Shown: positions 48,825 to 58,786 of the stretch, piece after piece | Position numbering within the stretch: position 1 is the first letter of the stretch | How the letters are laid out: each line of letters opens with the position of its first letter | Source: Lycorma delicatula | Lineage: Eukaryota > Arthropoda > Insecta > Hemiptera > Fulgoridae | Length of the DNA stretch: 64,000 bases | NCBI RefSeq assembly: GCF_047948215.1 | Contig: NC_134457.1 | Span: 85,949,398 to 86,013,397, forward strand | Direction: 5' to 3' | Made by a program: the position numbers and the translations under genes | The notes under the pieces: model-generated | The model's database searches: none | The model's input: the letters and a program-made list of their open reading frames with translations, nothing else | What the model was told of the DNA's origin: nothing

Positions 48825-49862
48825 ATGAAACCGCAAAATATTGCGCAACGGTATGCCATTTCTTTTTGCGTTAATTCGGGTGAAAACGCGACGACAACTT
48901 ATGGTAAGCTTCAGAAGGCTTTTGGAGAGGAGGTTATGTCAAGAGCTCAAGTTTTTCGGTGGCATAAAATTTTTAGTGAAGGCAGAACGAATGTTGAAGA
49001 TGAAGACCGCAGTGGACGACCATCAACCTCACGGACAGATGTCAACTTGACCAGGGTGGGTGAAATCGTACGATCTGATCGAAGATTATCCGTGAAAATG
49101 ATTGCAGAAGAACTCAACATCGATCGAGAAACGGTTCGTCTAATATTAACTGAAGATCTTGATACGAGAAAGATTTGTGCAAAAATGGTCCCCAAAAATC
49201 TCACACAACAGCGAGAAACACGGAAAAATGTAGCAGCCGATCTGTTAGAGCAAAAGGAAATCAATCCAGATTTGTTGAGCCGTGTTACCACTGGTGATGA
49301 AGGTTGGTTTTTTCAATACGATCCAGAGACAAAACGCCAAAGTTCGCAACGGTGCTCAAAGGGATCACCCAGACCAAAAAAAGCTCGCTTGTCAAAGTCA
49401 AAAGTGAAATGCATGCTTGTGTGCTTCTTCGATTCCAAGGGAATTGTTCATAAAGAGTGGGTGCTTCCTGGACAAACAGTTAACCGATATTTCTACAAAG
49501 AAATTTTAGAAAGACTTCGTAAACGAGTTCTTCGTGTCCATGCCAACATTGCTGACAATTGGATTCTGCATCACGATAATGCGCCATCCCATACTGCTCT
49601 GTCAGTACAGCAATTTTTAACCTCAAAACAAATTTCAGAACTACCACAGCCACCTTATTCACCAGATATCGCTCCGTGCGACCTTTTTCTATTTCTAAGA
49701 GTCAAAATGGCGGTCAATGGACACCATTTTCAAACAACACAAGATGTCCAAAAAACTGTGACGAGGGTGTTGGAGGATATTACAGAAGATGAGTTCCAGA
49801 AATGTTACCATCAATGGCAGAAGCGCTGGAATAAATGTTCAATCAGAGGGGAACTACTTTGA
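48825..49862 (+). CDS. Mariner transposase, 345 aa
   Basis: This is a DDE/D transposase of the mariner family. The start at 48825 gives 345 residues, the typical mariner length. An in-frame upstream ATG at 48714 would add 37 residues unlike the family, so it is not preferred. Residues 1-110 form the DNA-binding part with two helix-turn-helix motifs (the second around RLSVKMIAEELNIDRETVRL). MVPKNL at 121-126 stands where the family has WVPHEL. The catalytic triad is complete: Asp158 (TGDE), Asp251 (HHDNAPSH) and Asp286 (PYSPDIAPCD), with 34 residues between the last two, the D,D(34)D signature. There is no internal stop. The last residues (RGELL) are odd: the +1 frame at 49849 reads GNYFEGDN, the usual mariner ending, and stops at 49885-49887. 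A one-base change therefore shortened and altered the C-terminus. Activity is uncertain. Confidence 0.93.
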   Translation: MKPQNIAQRYAISFCVNSGENATTTYGKLQKAFGEEVMSRAQVFRWHKIFSEGRTNVEDEDRSGRPSTSRTDVNLTRVGEIVRSDRRLSVKMIAEELNIDRETVRLILTEDLDTRKICAKMVPKNLTQQRETRKNVAADLLEQKEINPDLLSRVTTGDEGWFFQYDPETKRQSSQRCSKGSPRPKKARLSKSKVKCMLVCFFDSKGIVHKEWVLPGQTVNRYFYKEILERLRKRVLRVHANIADNWILHHDNAPSHTALSVQQFLTSKQISELPQPPYSPDIAPCDLFLFLRVKMAVNGHHFQTTQDVQKTVTRVLEDITEDEFQKCYHQWQKRWNKCSIRGELL

Positions 49863-49912
49863 AGGAGACAACACTAAACATGACTAAAACGGTAAGCAAC
49901 ATTTTTTTCACT

Positions 49913-49942
49913 TCAGTCTCATTACTTTATTGTCGCACCTCG
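49913..49942 (-). repeat. Mariner right terminal inverted repeat
   Basis: On the minus strand it starts CGAGGTGCGACAATAAAGTA and matches the left repeat except at base 1. A TA follows at 49943. Confidence 0.95.
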
Positions 49943-49944
49943 TA

Positions 49945-50924
49945 TATATATTACTATTTTGGAGAAATATTAATCACTAATTACGTCAAATTTAATAATT
50001 ATTTTTACTATTCATTATTTTGTTTTTATTTGTAAATAATTATTGCACTGAATATTTCTATAAAACTTCATCTTGCGCCTCTTTCACATATAAAACTAGT
50101 TATATATTATACATGGTACATTACTGCCAGGAATTTTCAGCGTAAACAGCAGGACCCATATCTTTACATAAAAGAAATCACATCGTAAATTCCATTTACA
50201 TCTAGGACAATTTTCTTCACCACAGGGCTTGTTTCAAACTTCAATTACATTCATAGCTTCTTTTAATTCGATCTTCATTTCTGCATAACCATATATTTTG
50301 GAAGAAATGACTCCCGGCGTTATTGAAACTATTATAATTTAGTTAGTAATAAGAAGTAAGAATATATATTTAAACATTTAAATAAATTAAAACAAACATT
50401 TGTAACATTACAGAGTAAATTTTTTGTTTGTAATTAAAAAAAATACCACAAACTTTTCCAATCAATAGCTCAAGAAAACACTGAGTTACGACTCATTTTC
50501 TAGAAATTTAAAGTTATTTTTATCATCAAATAATATACAATTAAACTATTTTATAATTAATCAATCTAATAATATCCCTGAATTTTACAACATCTATTAG
50601 CAACAACCTACTTTTAACCTAAAATAACCTCAGTAATCTTTCGATTAAAAAATTAAAGCTTTCTCACACTTGCCAAATGTACAGAATTACTGTAGGACCG
50701 ACTAATACTGACCTATTTCTCTATGGGTAGAAGGCTCACAACAAAATAACTCAAAACCTTTACATTTTCCAAGAATACTTTTCATCTGTATTTCCAAAAC
50801 AATAAAACAATATTTTATACACATTTTAAAAAGAACCATATGTAAATGAAAAAACATATATATTAAATATGTTATATATATATATAAATTTTAAATATGT
50901 TATATATATATATAAATTACAGAG
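49945..50924. other. AT-rich intergenic DNA, no gene seen
   Basis: No gene. A 26-bp AT-rich unit is repeated directly at 50866-50891 and 50893-50918, just before the LINE fragment. Confidence 0.5.
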
Positions 50925-51208
50925 GTATTGCGGCAAATAGATGAAGAAAGAAGCATTTGGAAAAATATAGTTAAAAGAAGAGACAGACTTATAGGCCACA
51001 TACTAAGGCATCCTGGAATAGTCGCTTTAATATTGGAAGGACAGGTAGAAGGAAAAAATTGTGTAAGCAGGCCACGTTTGGAATATGTAAAACAAATTGT
51101 TAGGGATGTAGGATGTAGAGGGTATACTGAAATGAAACGACTAGCACTAGATAGGGAATCTTGGAGAGCTGCATCAAACCAGTCAAATGACTGAAGACAA
51201 AAAAAAAA
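50925..51208 (+). pseudogene. LINE ORF2 C-terminal fragment with A-tail
   Basis: One uninterrupted frame (to the stop at 51192-51194) reads QIDEERSIWKNIVKRRDRLI, GHILRHPGIVALILEGQVEG, KNCVSRPRLEYVKQIVRDVG, then MKRLALDRESWRAASNQSND. This is the extreme C-terminus common to many LINE ORF2 proteins: W--I--RR-R-IGHILRH, I-EG-VEG, RPR--Y, LA-DR--WR---NQS-D. It is followed by an A-run at 51197-51208. It has no stop within it and so is fairly young, but it is cut off upstream and carries no catalytic residue. Chance would not give this ordered set of motifs. Confidence 0.75.
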
Positions 51209-51805
51209 GAGAAGATATATATATATATATATATAATTTACAGAATATTAACAAGTATGAGACCCTGTCATTCGTTAAATATAAAAAAATGAAATGTATC
51301 AATTATCTGTTCTTTTTTTAAATGCTTTAATGTATTGAGAGAATTTTATTCGCGTGTTTTTAAAAAGCTGAACTGGTCACTGGGTCTATTGTCCGTGAAG
51401 TTTAGATTAATGTCTGTTATCAGAACAGAAGCAAAATATAAACAATGAGGCAAAATTCTTTTACGTTATTAGTAATTCAATTACTTATAAATAATGGTTA
51501 AAGTTTTCACACACCATAATGATAAATGATGACTGCACATCATTATTATCTCGGCAACAGCTATAGAATCTAGATCAGGATAATGAATTATTCTGTAAAA
51601 TTATTTTTTTTATACCCTAAAAGACTTAGAAAATAATGCAACGAGTACATGACTTTTCTTAATATTAACGACTATTTCCTATTCAAACACTTAAACAAAT
51701 ATTTATGAACTTGTGAAATTAATTGAAATGTTTTAAAGTGGTAACATTTAACTCACTTAAACAAAAATTAACGTGAAAATCTCTAAAGTTAAAATCTTCG
51801 TTTGT
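51209..51805. other. AT-rich intergenic DNA, no gene seen
   Basis: A short AT run lies at 51216-51233; otherwise no recognisable feature. Confidence 0.5.
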
Positions 51806-52490
51806 TTAAAGGAAAAAATCTGATGTGGACACAACATGGTTTCCTTGTACGCCTATTACATTACATGTACACATTTTTTTAAATGAATAGTACATCAAAT
51901 TTTCATTAATTATTTCATTAATAACTTCTGATATTTTTAATATTTATTTTTTATTATTATTATTGAATTATCATTTATCGCAACGTTTTTTTTTTTACAA
52001 TCAGAGGTTAATAATTACTAATAAATCAATATATTTAAATTTAAAAAAAGTTAAAAAAAAAGGAGATAAAGTCTGATTCGAACCGATGAGCCTTCCCCTT
52101 TTAAGATCTAAATATTTCATTAATTAAAATTTTATTTGGTTGTAACTCTGGAACCAATTAAAAGAAGTACCACTTATGATATTTCATTGAAAAGCTTATT
52201 ACTGCAGTTAAGAAAAGATCCAAAATCCAAATTTGAGTGGATTTTGGGCTTTGTTGGACTCTTTTGGTTCAGTCATGTGCATTCAAAAAGGGAGGTGCAC
52301 AACTAGATATTACAAAAGTCTTCAATGGAAAATTTCATCATCCTACGGCTAATCGTTTTTGAGTAATGCGAGATACATGCGCACGTACTTACAGATTTTA
52401 CGCCGGTACTAGTCAAAATGGATTCAGGGATGGTCATAATAGATATTTCCGTTGAAATGTGAAAAACGAAATTTTTAGCGATCATAATAA
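51806..52490 (-). repeat. Dispersed family A repeat, copy 4 (minus)
   Basis: A nearly full copy. From left to right: AATCTGATGTGGACACAACA, CTTGTACGCCTATTACATTA, CAATCAGAGGTTAATAATTA, the tRNA-like GATTCGAACCGATGAGCC (52074-52091), ATTTGGTTGTAACTCTGGAA, GGAGGTGCACAACTAGATAT, ACGGCTAATCGTTTTTGAGT, and CGTTGAAATGTGAAAAACGA. It ends in an A-run at 52489. It faces copy 5 in inverted orientation 370 bp away. Confidence 0.85.
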
Positions 52491-52859
52491 AAAAAAAAAA
52501 ATTTTCGAATTTAAATAAATGACAACGAGAAATATCAATAATAATATTTTACTTGTTTTGTAGGTGAATAAAAAAAAGGAAAGCGAAAGAGAGAAATTTT
52601 TTAAATGAATTAATATTTAACTAGGTGCTTGTTAGTTTAAATTATTTCTCTTTAATTTTTTTATCTTTAATATTTTATGAAAAATGTGATTTAAAAAAAA
52701 ATAGGTAAATACACAATACACAATACTACATAATACTAAAAAAAAGTATTGTACATACAATATTTAGTATTGTACTACACACCACTAAAAAAAGTAAACA
52801 ATACTAAAAAAAAAAAAAAAATAGGTAAATACAGAATACTACACGAACTTTGTTTAGAT
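52491..52859. other. AT-rich spacer with a short direct duplication
   Basis: An A-run plus ATAGGTAAATACA and AATACTACA occurs at ~52694-52735 and again at ~52806-52845, suggesting a ~115-bp tandem duplication. No gene. Confidence 0.5.
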
Positions 52860-53546
52860 TTTTTACTTCCTTGTACGAAATAAAGGAAGAATTATGATCG
52901 CGAAAAATTTCGGTTTTCAGATCTCGACGGAGATATCCATTTTGAGCAACCCTGATATCCATTTTGACTAGTTTCGGCGTGACGTCTGTACGTATGTATC
53001 TAGCGTAACTCAAAAACGATTAGCCTTACGATGTTCAAATTTTGGATTTAGGACTGTTGTAATATCTAGTTGTTCATCTCCCCTTTTGATTGCAAACTAC
53101 TGAACCAAAACTGTTTAAAAAAGCCCAAAATTAAAAAAAAAAATTGATTTTGGACTTTTTCTTAACTGCAATAATAAGACGTCACCGAGAGATTTTCAAC
53201 GATATATCATAATTGGTACTTATTTTCATTGGTTCCGGAGTTAGAGCAAAATTAAATTTTAATTAATGAAATTCTAGGATCTTATAAGACATATTGATTC
53301 GAATCAGACTTCATCTCCTTTTTTTAACTTTTTTTAAAAATTTAAATATATTGATTTATTAATGATTATTAAACCTCTGATTATAAAAACATTTTAACGA
53401 TACATAATAATTCAATAATAACAATTTTTTAAAAATCAGAAGTTATTAATGAAATAAAATTTTATGTACTTTTCATTAAAAAAAAAAATGTGTATGTAAT
53501 TTAATAGGCGTATAATGAAGTCATGTGGTGTCCACATCAGATTTTT
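52860..53546 (+). repeat. Dispersed family A repeat, copy 5 (plus), full length
   Basis: The most complete copy. It starts TTTTACTTCCTTGTACGAAA and ends with GGCGTATAATGAAGTCATGT then GGTGTCCACATCAGATTTTT. The terminal ACTTCCTTGTACG is matched in reverse complement near the 3' end of other copies (CGTACAAGGAAGT), giving 13-bp inverted ends. ATGTGG-TGT-CCACAT just beyond forms a small hairpin. Internally it has GCCTTACGATGTTCAAATTT, CATTGGTTCCGGAGTTAGAG and a decayed tRNA-like word (53292-53310, GATTCGAATCAGACTT). It has no conserved coding frame. Confidence 0.85.
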
Positions 53547-53933
53547 TAATTTTTACAGTGGTTTATTTTAAAGTTCAATTTTATTTATGTATTTATTTTT
53601 AAAGTTTTTACTCGATACATTTTTTAGTTTTATTTGTATTAAAATATGAATAGACTTATTAAGACACTACCAACATGAAAAACACCTTTCCCAAGAAACA
53701 AGAAGACTAGAAATCTGGTTGATGAAAATAAAGAATGCAGATAAGAGCACACATTTACTGCAGCCAGTGTAAAGTAATAGTCTGGATTTCCAAGAATATA
53801 TATGTGTTTACCTTAAACTTGCGGATTAATTTTCTTGTGAAGGACCTTAGGAATAAGTTCAGGGAATATATTGTTATATGTATTATTAGTACTTAAATGA
53901 TAATGATGAAATAAAATTAAAAATGTTTGAATC

Positions 53934-53975
<42 letters not shown>

Positions 53976-54034
53976 TATACCTATAAATATTATATAAAAA
54001 TATTATATATACCTATAATATTTTATTTCGATTA
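53547..54034. other. AT-rich intergenic DNA with microsatellite
   Basis: No gene. An uninterrupted (TA)n run occupies 53937-53971. Confidence 0.6.
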
Positions 54035-54235
54035 CATCAGTTTTTACCCTCCATGGAGCCGAAACCAAGCATGAATAAAACTCCAGGGGATGCCATCTCC
54101 TCAAACTGCCAGGTCGAGAAATGACGTTTACCCAGACAGCCGGGATTCGGTGTTTAATTAGTCGCCATGCTTCTAATGAGGGACCTCGTAGAGATCCCCC
54201 CACTGGGACTCCGATCTTGACGCCATAACCATATT
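54035..54235 (-). mobile_element. LINE-like 3' end (minus), non-coding
   Basis: A ~190-bp GC-rich block in AT-rich DNA. On the minus strand it ends GGAGGGTAAAAACTGATGTA followed by ATCGAAATAAAATATT. The short GC-rich body with an A-rich 3' end looks like the tail of a 5'-truncated retroelement. No protein similarity is convincing. AACTACCATAACC just to the right recurs at 40140. Confidence 0.4.
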
Positions 54236-54699
54236 ATAGATATTATATATTTATAATAAATACTTAACTACCATAACCTTAACGGTTGTAGGAGATCTGG
54301 CACAAGGTAAAAATCACTCCCATAAATGACATAGCCATTCTAAGAGTAAGAAGCATTCCATGATGAGTTATCAGTAAAAGTGAAGAATGGAGTTACTATT
54401 TCTGAATCAAATTACTGCTGTAATCGACTATTTAGGCAATGAATTCTTTATTTAACATGTTTCTATTTAAGTCATCTGGAATTTATAATGAGACCACCAG
54501 AGAAAATAATTATCATCTATAAAATAATAAATAATAACCTCATTGAAGAAATTCATCCGTTTGAGAAATGGTAAAGCAAAAGAGAAAAACATACATATAA
54601 AGATGGCAAATACAAAAAAAAATTGTTTTTAATAAAACCTACAGGTCATAATTCTTTTGAGTTATTTTCTTTTCCATTTTTCAATTTTATACGTAAAAT

Positions 54700-54895
54700 G
54701 TGAGCAATAATAATAATATTATTAATTTCTTGATGTCGTCATATAAGTTTGAAGTTTGTGCGTAGGACATGGAAAAGGAATTTTTCTCGCTATGTAAGAT
54801 ACCATTCCTGACCGGGATTCGAACCCGGGACCGCAGGATGAAAGGCCGAGACGCTGCCATTTCGCCACGTAGATAGCTGAGAAAAACAACGTCCC
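54700..54895 (-). mobile_element. tRNA-derived SINE (minus)
   Basis: On the minus strand the head reads GTGGCGAAATGGCAGCGTCT (A box TGGCGAAATGG), CGGCCTTTCATCCTGCGGTC, then a B box in CCCGGGTTCGAATCCCGG. A short body follows (CAGGAATGGTATCTTACATA... CATGTCCTACGCACAAACTT) and a (TAA/ATT)n tail at 54705-54725. The head is the same tRNA type as the 17.3-kb SINE (GCAGCGTCTCGGCCTTT), but the body and tail differ. The T-arm is perfect, but the acceptor bases do not pair, so it is a SINE and not a working tRNA gene. Confidence 0.75.
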
Positions 54896-55810
54896 TGGTA
54901 ACCAAATGATAGAAACGCCTAAATATTAAGTGACATGAGTAAGTTTCTTTTTTAAAATTGATATATATGGGTATAAATATATTTATATATCAACTTTAAA
55001 AAAAATATTTATATTAGGGGTATATATGTTAGGAAATCGCAATTTAAATGAATGGTATTTTCGTACTCCTCGTACCTCAAAATGTAAAGAAAATTCATTT
55101 TCATTACCTACTCCTAACATGCGACCGAAAGTATACCGCACTCTTCTTCGAAATGTCGGTAAAAACATTTATATTCATTAACCGAAATGTTGATATATAT
55201 AATTTAATAATTAACAAATGTTTTAATGAAGAGTTTTTCATAGACAATTTTTAAATCCGTTTTTATACTTAACATTTAATTATTTAAATGTTTTAATTAC
55301 GTTCAGAATTTAATCTTAAATAACTTTTATAAATAAATTTTAATATGAAATTCATCAAAATCTTCTAACCAAAATTTCTTTGCATGATCATCCAATCTTA
55401 TATTATATGTCTGATCATATATTAAATTCTTATCTAAAAGTTTCTTTCATAGAAGATGCTATAAAAAAGGAATTGTCCTGACGATTTTACTCCAGACTAT
55501 CTGATCATACGAATAAATTGACAGACACCAACCAAATTCATTAAATTTTATCTGTATGTTAAAAAAAAAAATAATTGATGAAAATAAATATATTCATCAA
55601 TAGAATGAAAATTCTAAAATTTTAATTACATTTAAATATACATCATCAATACATTTCTTTTAATTGTGTTGATAAAACAAGATTATTGCACGTTCGTTTG
55701 ATTTTCAAGGAATTTCATGTATGCATTTGTCACATTATACTAGATACATACTAAAACAAAATACGCAAACTTGTATTAATAGTATTCATTAAAAAAAAAC
55801 AAACACAAAA
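54896..55810. other. AT-rich intergenic DNA, no gene seen
   Basis: No gene. Open frames at 54983-55168 (minus) and 55048-55254 (plus) overlap each other and have no domain. Confidence 0.5.
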
Positions 55811-55910
55811 TACAAGAAGGCAGCGTTTCTGTCTTACAGCTAGAAGTTCTGAATTCGAATCTCAGTTAATTGTAGCAGTTTTCACACCGACGAAATTCAT
55901 TGTCAGCCAT
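55811..55910 (+). mobile_element. Degenerate SINE head
   Basis: AAGGCAGCGTTTCTGTCTTA then TAGAAGTTCTGAATTCGAAT resembles the GCAGCGTCTCGGCC...GGTTCGAATCC head of the 17.3- and 54.8-kb SINEs, with many changes. It is followed by a GCAGTTTTCACACCGACGAA body resembling GGCATTTTCACAG. This is probably an old copy of the same lineage. Confidence 0.45.
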
Positions 55911-56827
55911 CATAGTAATTTTTATTGGGAGACAACCTGTTACTATTATATAAATAAATAAGTAGTTGGCAATCGGTTGCATAACTTTCCCGGCTTTGTC
56001 TTAGACAGATTTTTATTTCAAATACGCCGTAGGATTTAAAAACATTAATAAATTAATTTATGCAATATTTTGAGTACAATTGCTTATTTTTGTATACAAT
56101 ATTAAAAATAATTTGGATCCGTATTGACCCCCTTGATCAAATGACGCTTTTACCGTAAAAATGATACAGTATTAAAAAAAGTAACTGAGAAGAAAATTTG
56201 TTATAGTTGAACATCGAATCAAATTACGTTTTTATCACCAAAATTATGCTGCAGAATTTAATTAGAGAGAGTATTAGAGAATAATTGGTAAAAACATCAG
56301 AAATTTCAAAGAAAAATTTGTACTCTTATTTTACCGCCTTGCTCAGCTACCTCATATAAAAATGTTAATAACAGCCGTGAATTGAGAAAAAAATAAAATA
56401 TCAAAGAAAAGAGTCAAAAAAACTTTTAATTCGGGTCTCAAAGGAGCCCCTTTTTTCTAAAAAAAATTCCCATATCGTCTGTCTACATTACTATTAGATC
56501 CAATCTTGATCTTAGAAATGAAAGAATAAAAAAAAATTCATATTTTTAATACGGGCCCCATTATTTTATTATTATTTTTTTTTTACGTCGGAGGTGGGAA
56601 AATTTTCCTCAACCAAATGCCTAGTAGCCCGTACATACTGGTTGGGTGTGTGGCCCCATTTAGTCTGATTGTACTTTTCTGGGCTTTGGAGTTCATTTAT
56701 TAGACTAATTATTTACTTCAGAAAGTCGGCTCGATTTGATTACGTTATTCAACGAAATTAAAAAAAAAAACGGATACCGTAATGCCGTCTAAACAGATGG
56801 GGCAGAAAATAAGACCGAAGCTGGAAT

Positions 56828-56830
<3 letters not shown>
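55911..56830. other. AT-rich intergenic DNA, weak repeat similarity
   Basis: No gene. TTGACCCCCTTGATCAAATG (56125-56144) resembles sequence at ~6512. Confidence 0.45.

Positions 56831-56903
<73 letters not shown>
56831..56903. repeat. (CA)n(TA)n microsatellite
   Basis: CA repeats occupy 56831-56870 and TA repeats 56871-56903. Confidence 0.95.
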
Positions 56904-56906
<3 letters not shown>

Positions 56907-57030
56907 AATGAGAATGAGGATTAGTATATAGACCAATTCAACAGGGTACTGTATCACATAACTGATTTTTATTTGTTTAATTCACTTTCTATTTCTTTAA
57001 TTTAAATCAATTTTAGTTGAGAAGGAGCTT

Positions 57031-57054
57031 CTCTCTTGGGGCTACCCAAGAGAG
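57031..57054. repeat. Perfect inverted repeat, 10-bp arms, 4-nt loop
   Basis: CTCTCTTGGG pairs with CCCAAGAGAG around GCTA. Confidence 0.85.
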
Positions 57055-58529
57055 GTAATTGCTATTTAAAACTCCAAAGTTTGGAGATTTTTATAGCTTA
57101 ATAAGTACTTTCATTATACTAATGCTCATTTTTCTACGATCACCGCACAAAAAAAATCAAAATTACGAAATCTAGTTCTCTCCTTTTTTAATTTTGTGCA
57201 AAATTTAATGCCATCATTGCTCCATAGGTAGAAATTTTTGAACCATTTACGAAGAATTTATTTTGAGACTGCTAGAAATAATCAAAATACAGACCAACAC
57301 ACGTACATCCAATTCCGGAAATTTTTGTAATATATTTGTTTACTAACAGGAATCTTGAAACATCAACATTTGAAAGAAACATTTATAATCAAATTTTGAC
57401 CGATCACTATAATTTTATTTTTTAGCTTCGTTGCTTCAGCAGTAATGGAACTACTACATCAATATGTACTGCAGGTAGTCAAAATCCTGTAAAAACTGTT
57501 TTTTTTTCCTTTAACTACATTAAATATGACTAATTAAATTATTATAAATAATGTCTTTTTTTTTGTTCAGGCGATTTTTGAAGTTGTTTTTTGATAATAT
57601 ATTATACATTTTAAACTAGTACAGAAATATTTTTTTATATTAAAATATTTATGATTAATTTTTTTAGACGAATAAATAATTCACTTTCAAAATTCAATAA
57701 ATTGTATATATTTAAAATTCTATTCCTGTAATAAAATTAAATTGATTTACGTAATAAATAACTCATTTGAAAAGAAAAAGCAGTGTAACATATTATCTAT
57801 ACTTCAAACAATTTATATCCTATTCTCAATCAACCGTGCGTAACATTTTTAACTTAAAAAACGCATTTTAGACACCAGCTCTTTTTTTGACTTGAATTCC
57901 ATCGAATTACTGAATATGGAAATATACACGACCATTTAAATAAAACACAAATGTTCTTGATACCCTCTGAATAAAACATTACATCCTAATGAGAGGTATA
58001 AGGGGTTAATTACGTAATCTTACCCCGTCTGATTAAGAAATCATTTAAGCAATACAGCGTAGAAAAACATTACTTTTATGATCTTTTTAAAAATGTTTTA
58101 AAATCTCTCTTCTGAGATATCGCATTAAAGCAAGTATTCGTTTTAGAAGAGTAAATAGTTTAATAAAGAAAATTACATAATGTAATGGTTTACAGTTAGA
58201 ATCATATTTATTAAAGAAATAAAAAATAAAATAAGAATATTTTGTAATATATATTATAGATATAGAAGAAAATCAAGTACATTGTCGTAGTATAGATATA
58301 ATTTTAATAGAAAAATTATAAAAAATAAATCTATCATGAAACAAAAACTTTTTATCTTCAGAGACAAAGTCTTTCGTCCAATTACAAAATTGAAAATTAT
58401 TATTTATAATCTATTAAAAGCTTATTGTGTTCAGAGAATATTATTTAGATATCATTTTTAGATAAGAATTTTTTTTCTAATATTTATTACTAATGTTTAC
58501 GTGTAACTATTGAACAGTAAGGAACCTCC
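57055..58529. other. AT-rich intergenic DNA, no gene seen
   Basis: No recognisable gene or element. Confidence 0.5.
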
Positions 58530-58786
58530 CCTCCTCAATGGCCAAAAGAGATGAGGATATGTAAATTAAGTGTAGTCTTGTAGAGACTCAGGCCGACCAT
58601 TCCTGAGATGTGTGGTTAATTGAACCCCAACCACTAAAATTCACCGATACCCACAGGCTAGTATTCAAATCCGTAAAAAGAAACTAACTTTTATAATTTG
58701 AACCTCAGAACTTTTGACTTCGAAAATTACCTGTTAAACAAATGATTTGGCACTTCAAGTTTACCACTAGACCAGTTCCGTGGGCT
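58530..58786 (-). mobile_element. SINE family B, copy 2 (minus)
   Basis: On the minus strand: AGCCCACGGAACTGGTCTAG then TGGTAAACTTGAAGTG (A box TGGTCTAGTGG), a B box in GAGGTTCAAATT, then GGATTTGAATACTAGCCTGT, GGGTATCGGTGAATTTTAGT, and GGAATGGTCGGCCTGAGTCT. The head has lost its tRNA secondary structure. The tail beyond AAGACTACACTTAATTTACA is diverged from the other copies. Confidence 0.75.

Larger units (their letters stand above)
48633..49942 (+). mobile_element. Near-intact mariner transposon, 1,310 bp
   Basis: The element is bounded by 30-bp terminal inverted repeats (48633-48662 and 49913-49942) that differ only at the outermost base. TA dinucleotides lie directly outside both ends (48631-48632 and 49943-49944), the target duplication every mariner makes. 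It contains one transposase gene of 345 codons on the plus strand. Length, end structure and gene size are all typical of full-length mariner elements. It moves by cut-and-paste: the transposase binds the inverted repeats, excises the element and inserts it at TA. The high integrity suggests a recent arrival compared with the two dead mariners at 11.4 and 27.2 kb. Confidence 0.95.

Noticed and set aside
52303..53013. Short open frames in the two family A copies as conserved peptides
   Set aside because: The frames in copies 4 and 5 are on opposite strands of the repeat consensus or in different frames, and other copies have stops, so there is no conserved protein.
54778..54880. A functional tRNA gene on the minus strand
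   Set aside because: The A and B boxes and T-arm are good, but the acceptor ends do not pair and a SINE body and ATT tail follow, so it is a SINE head.
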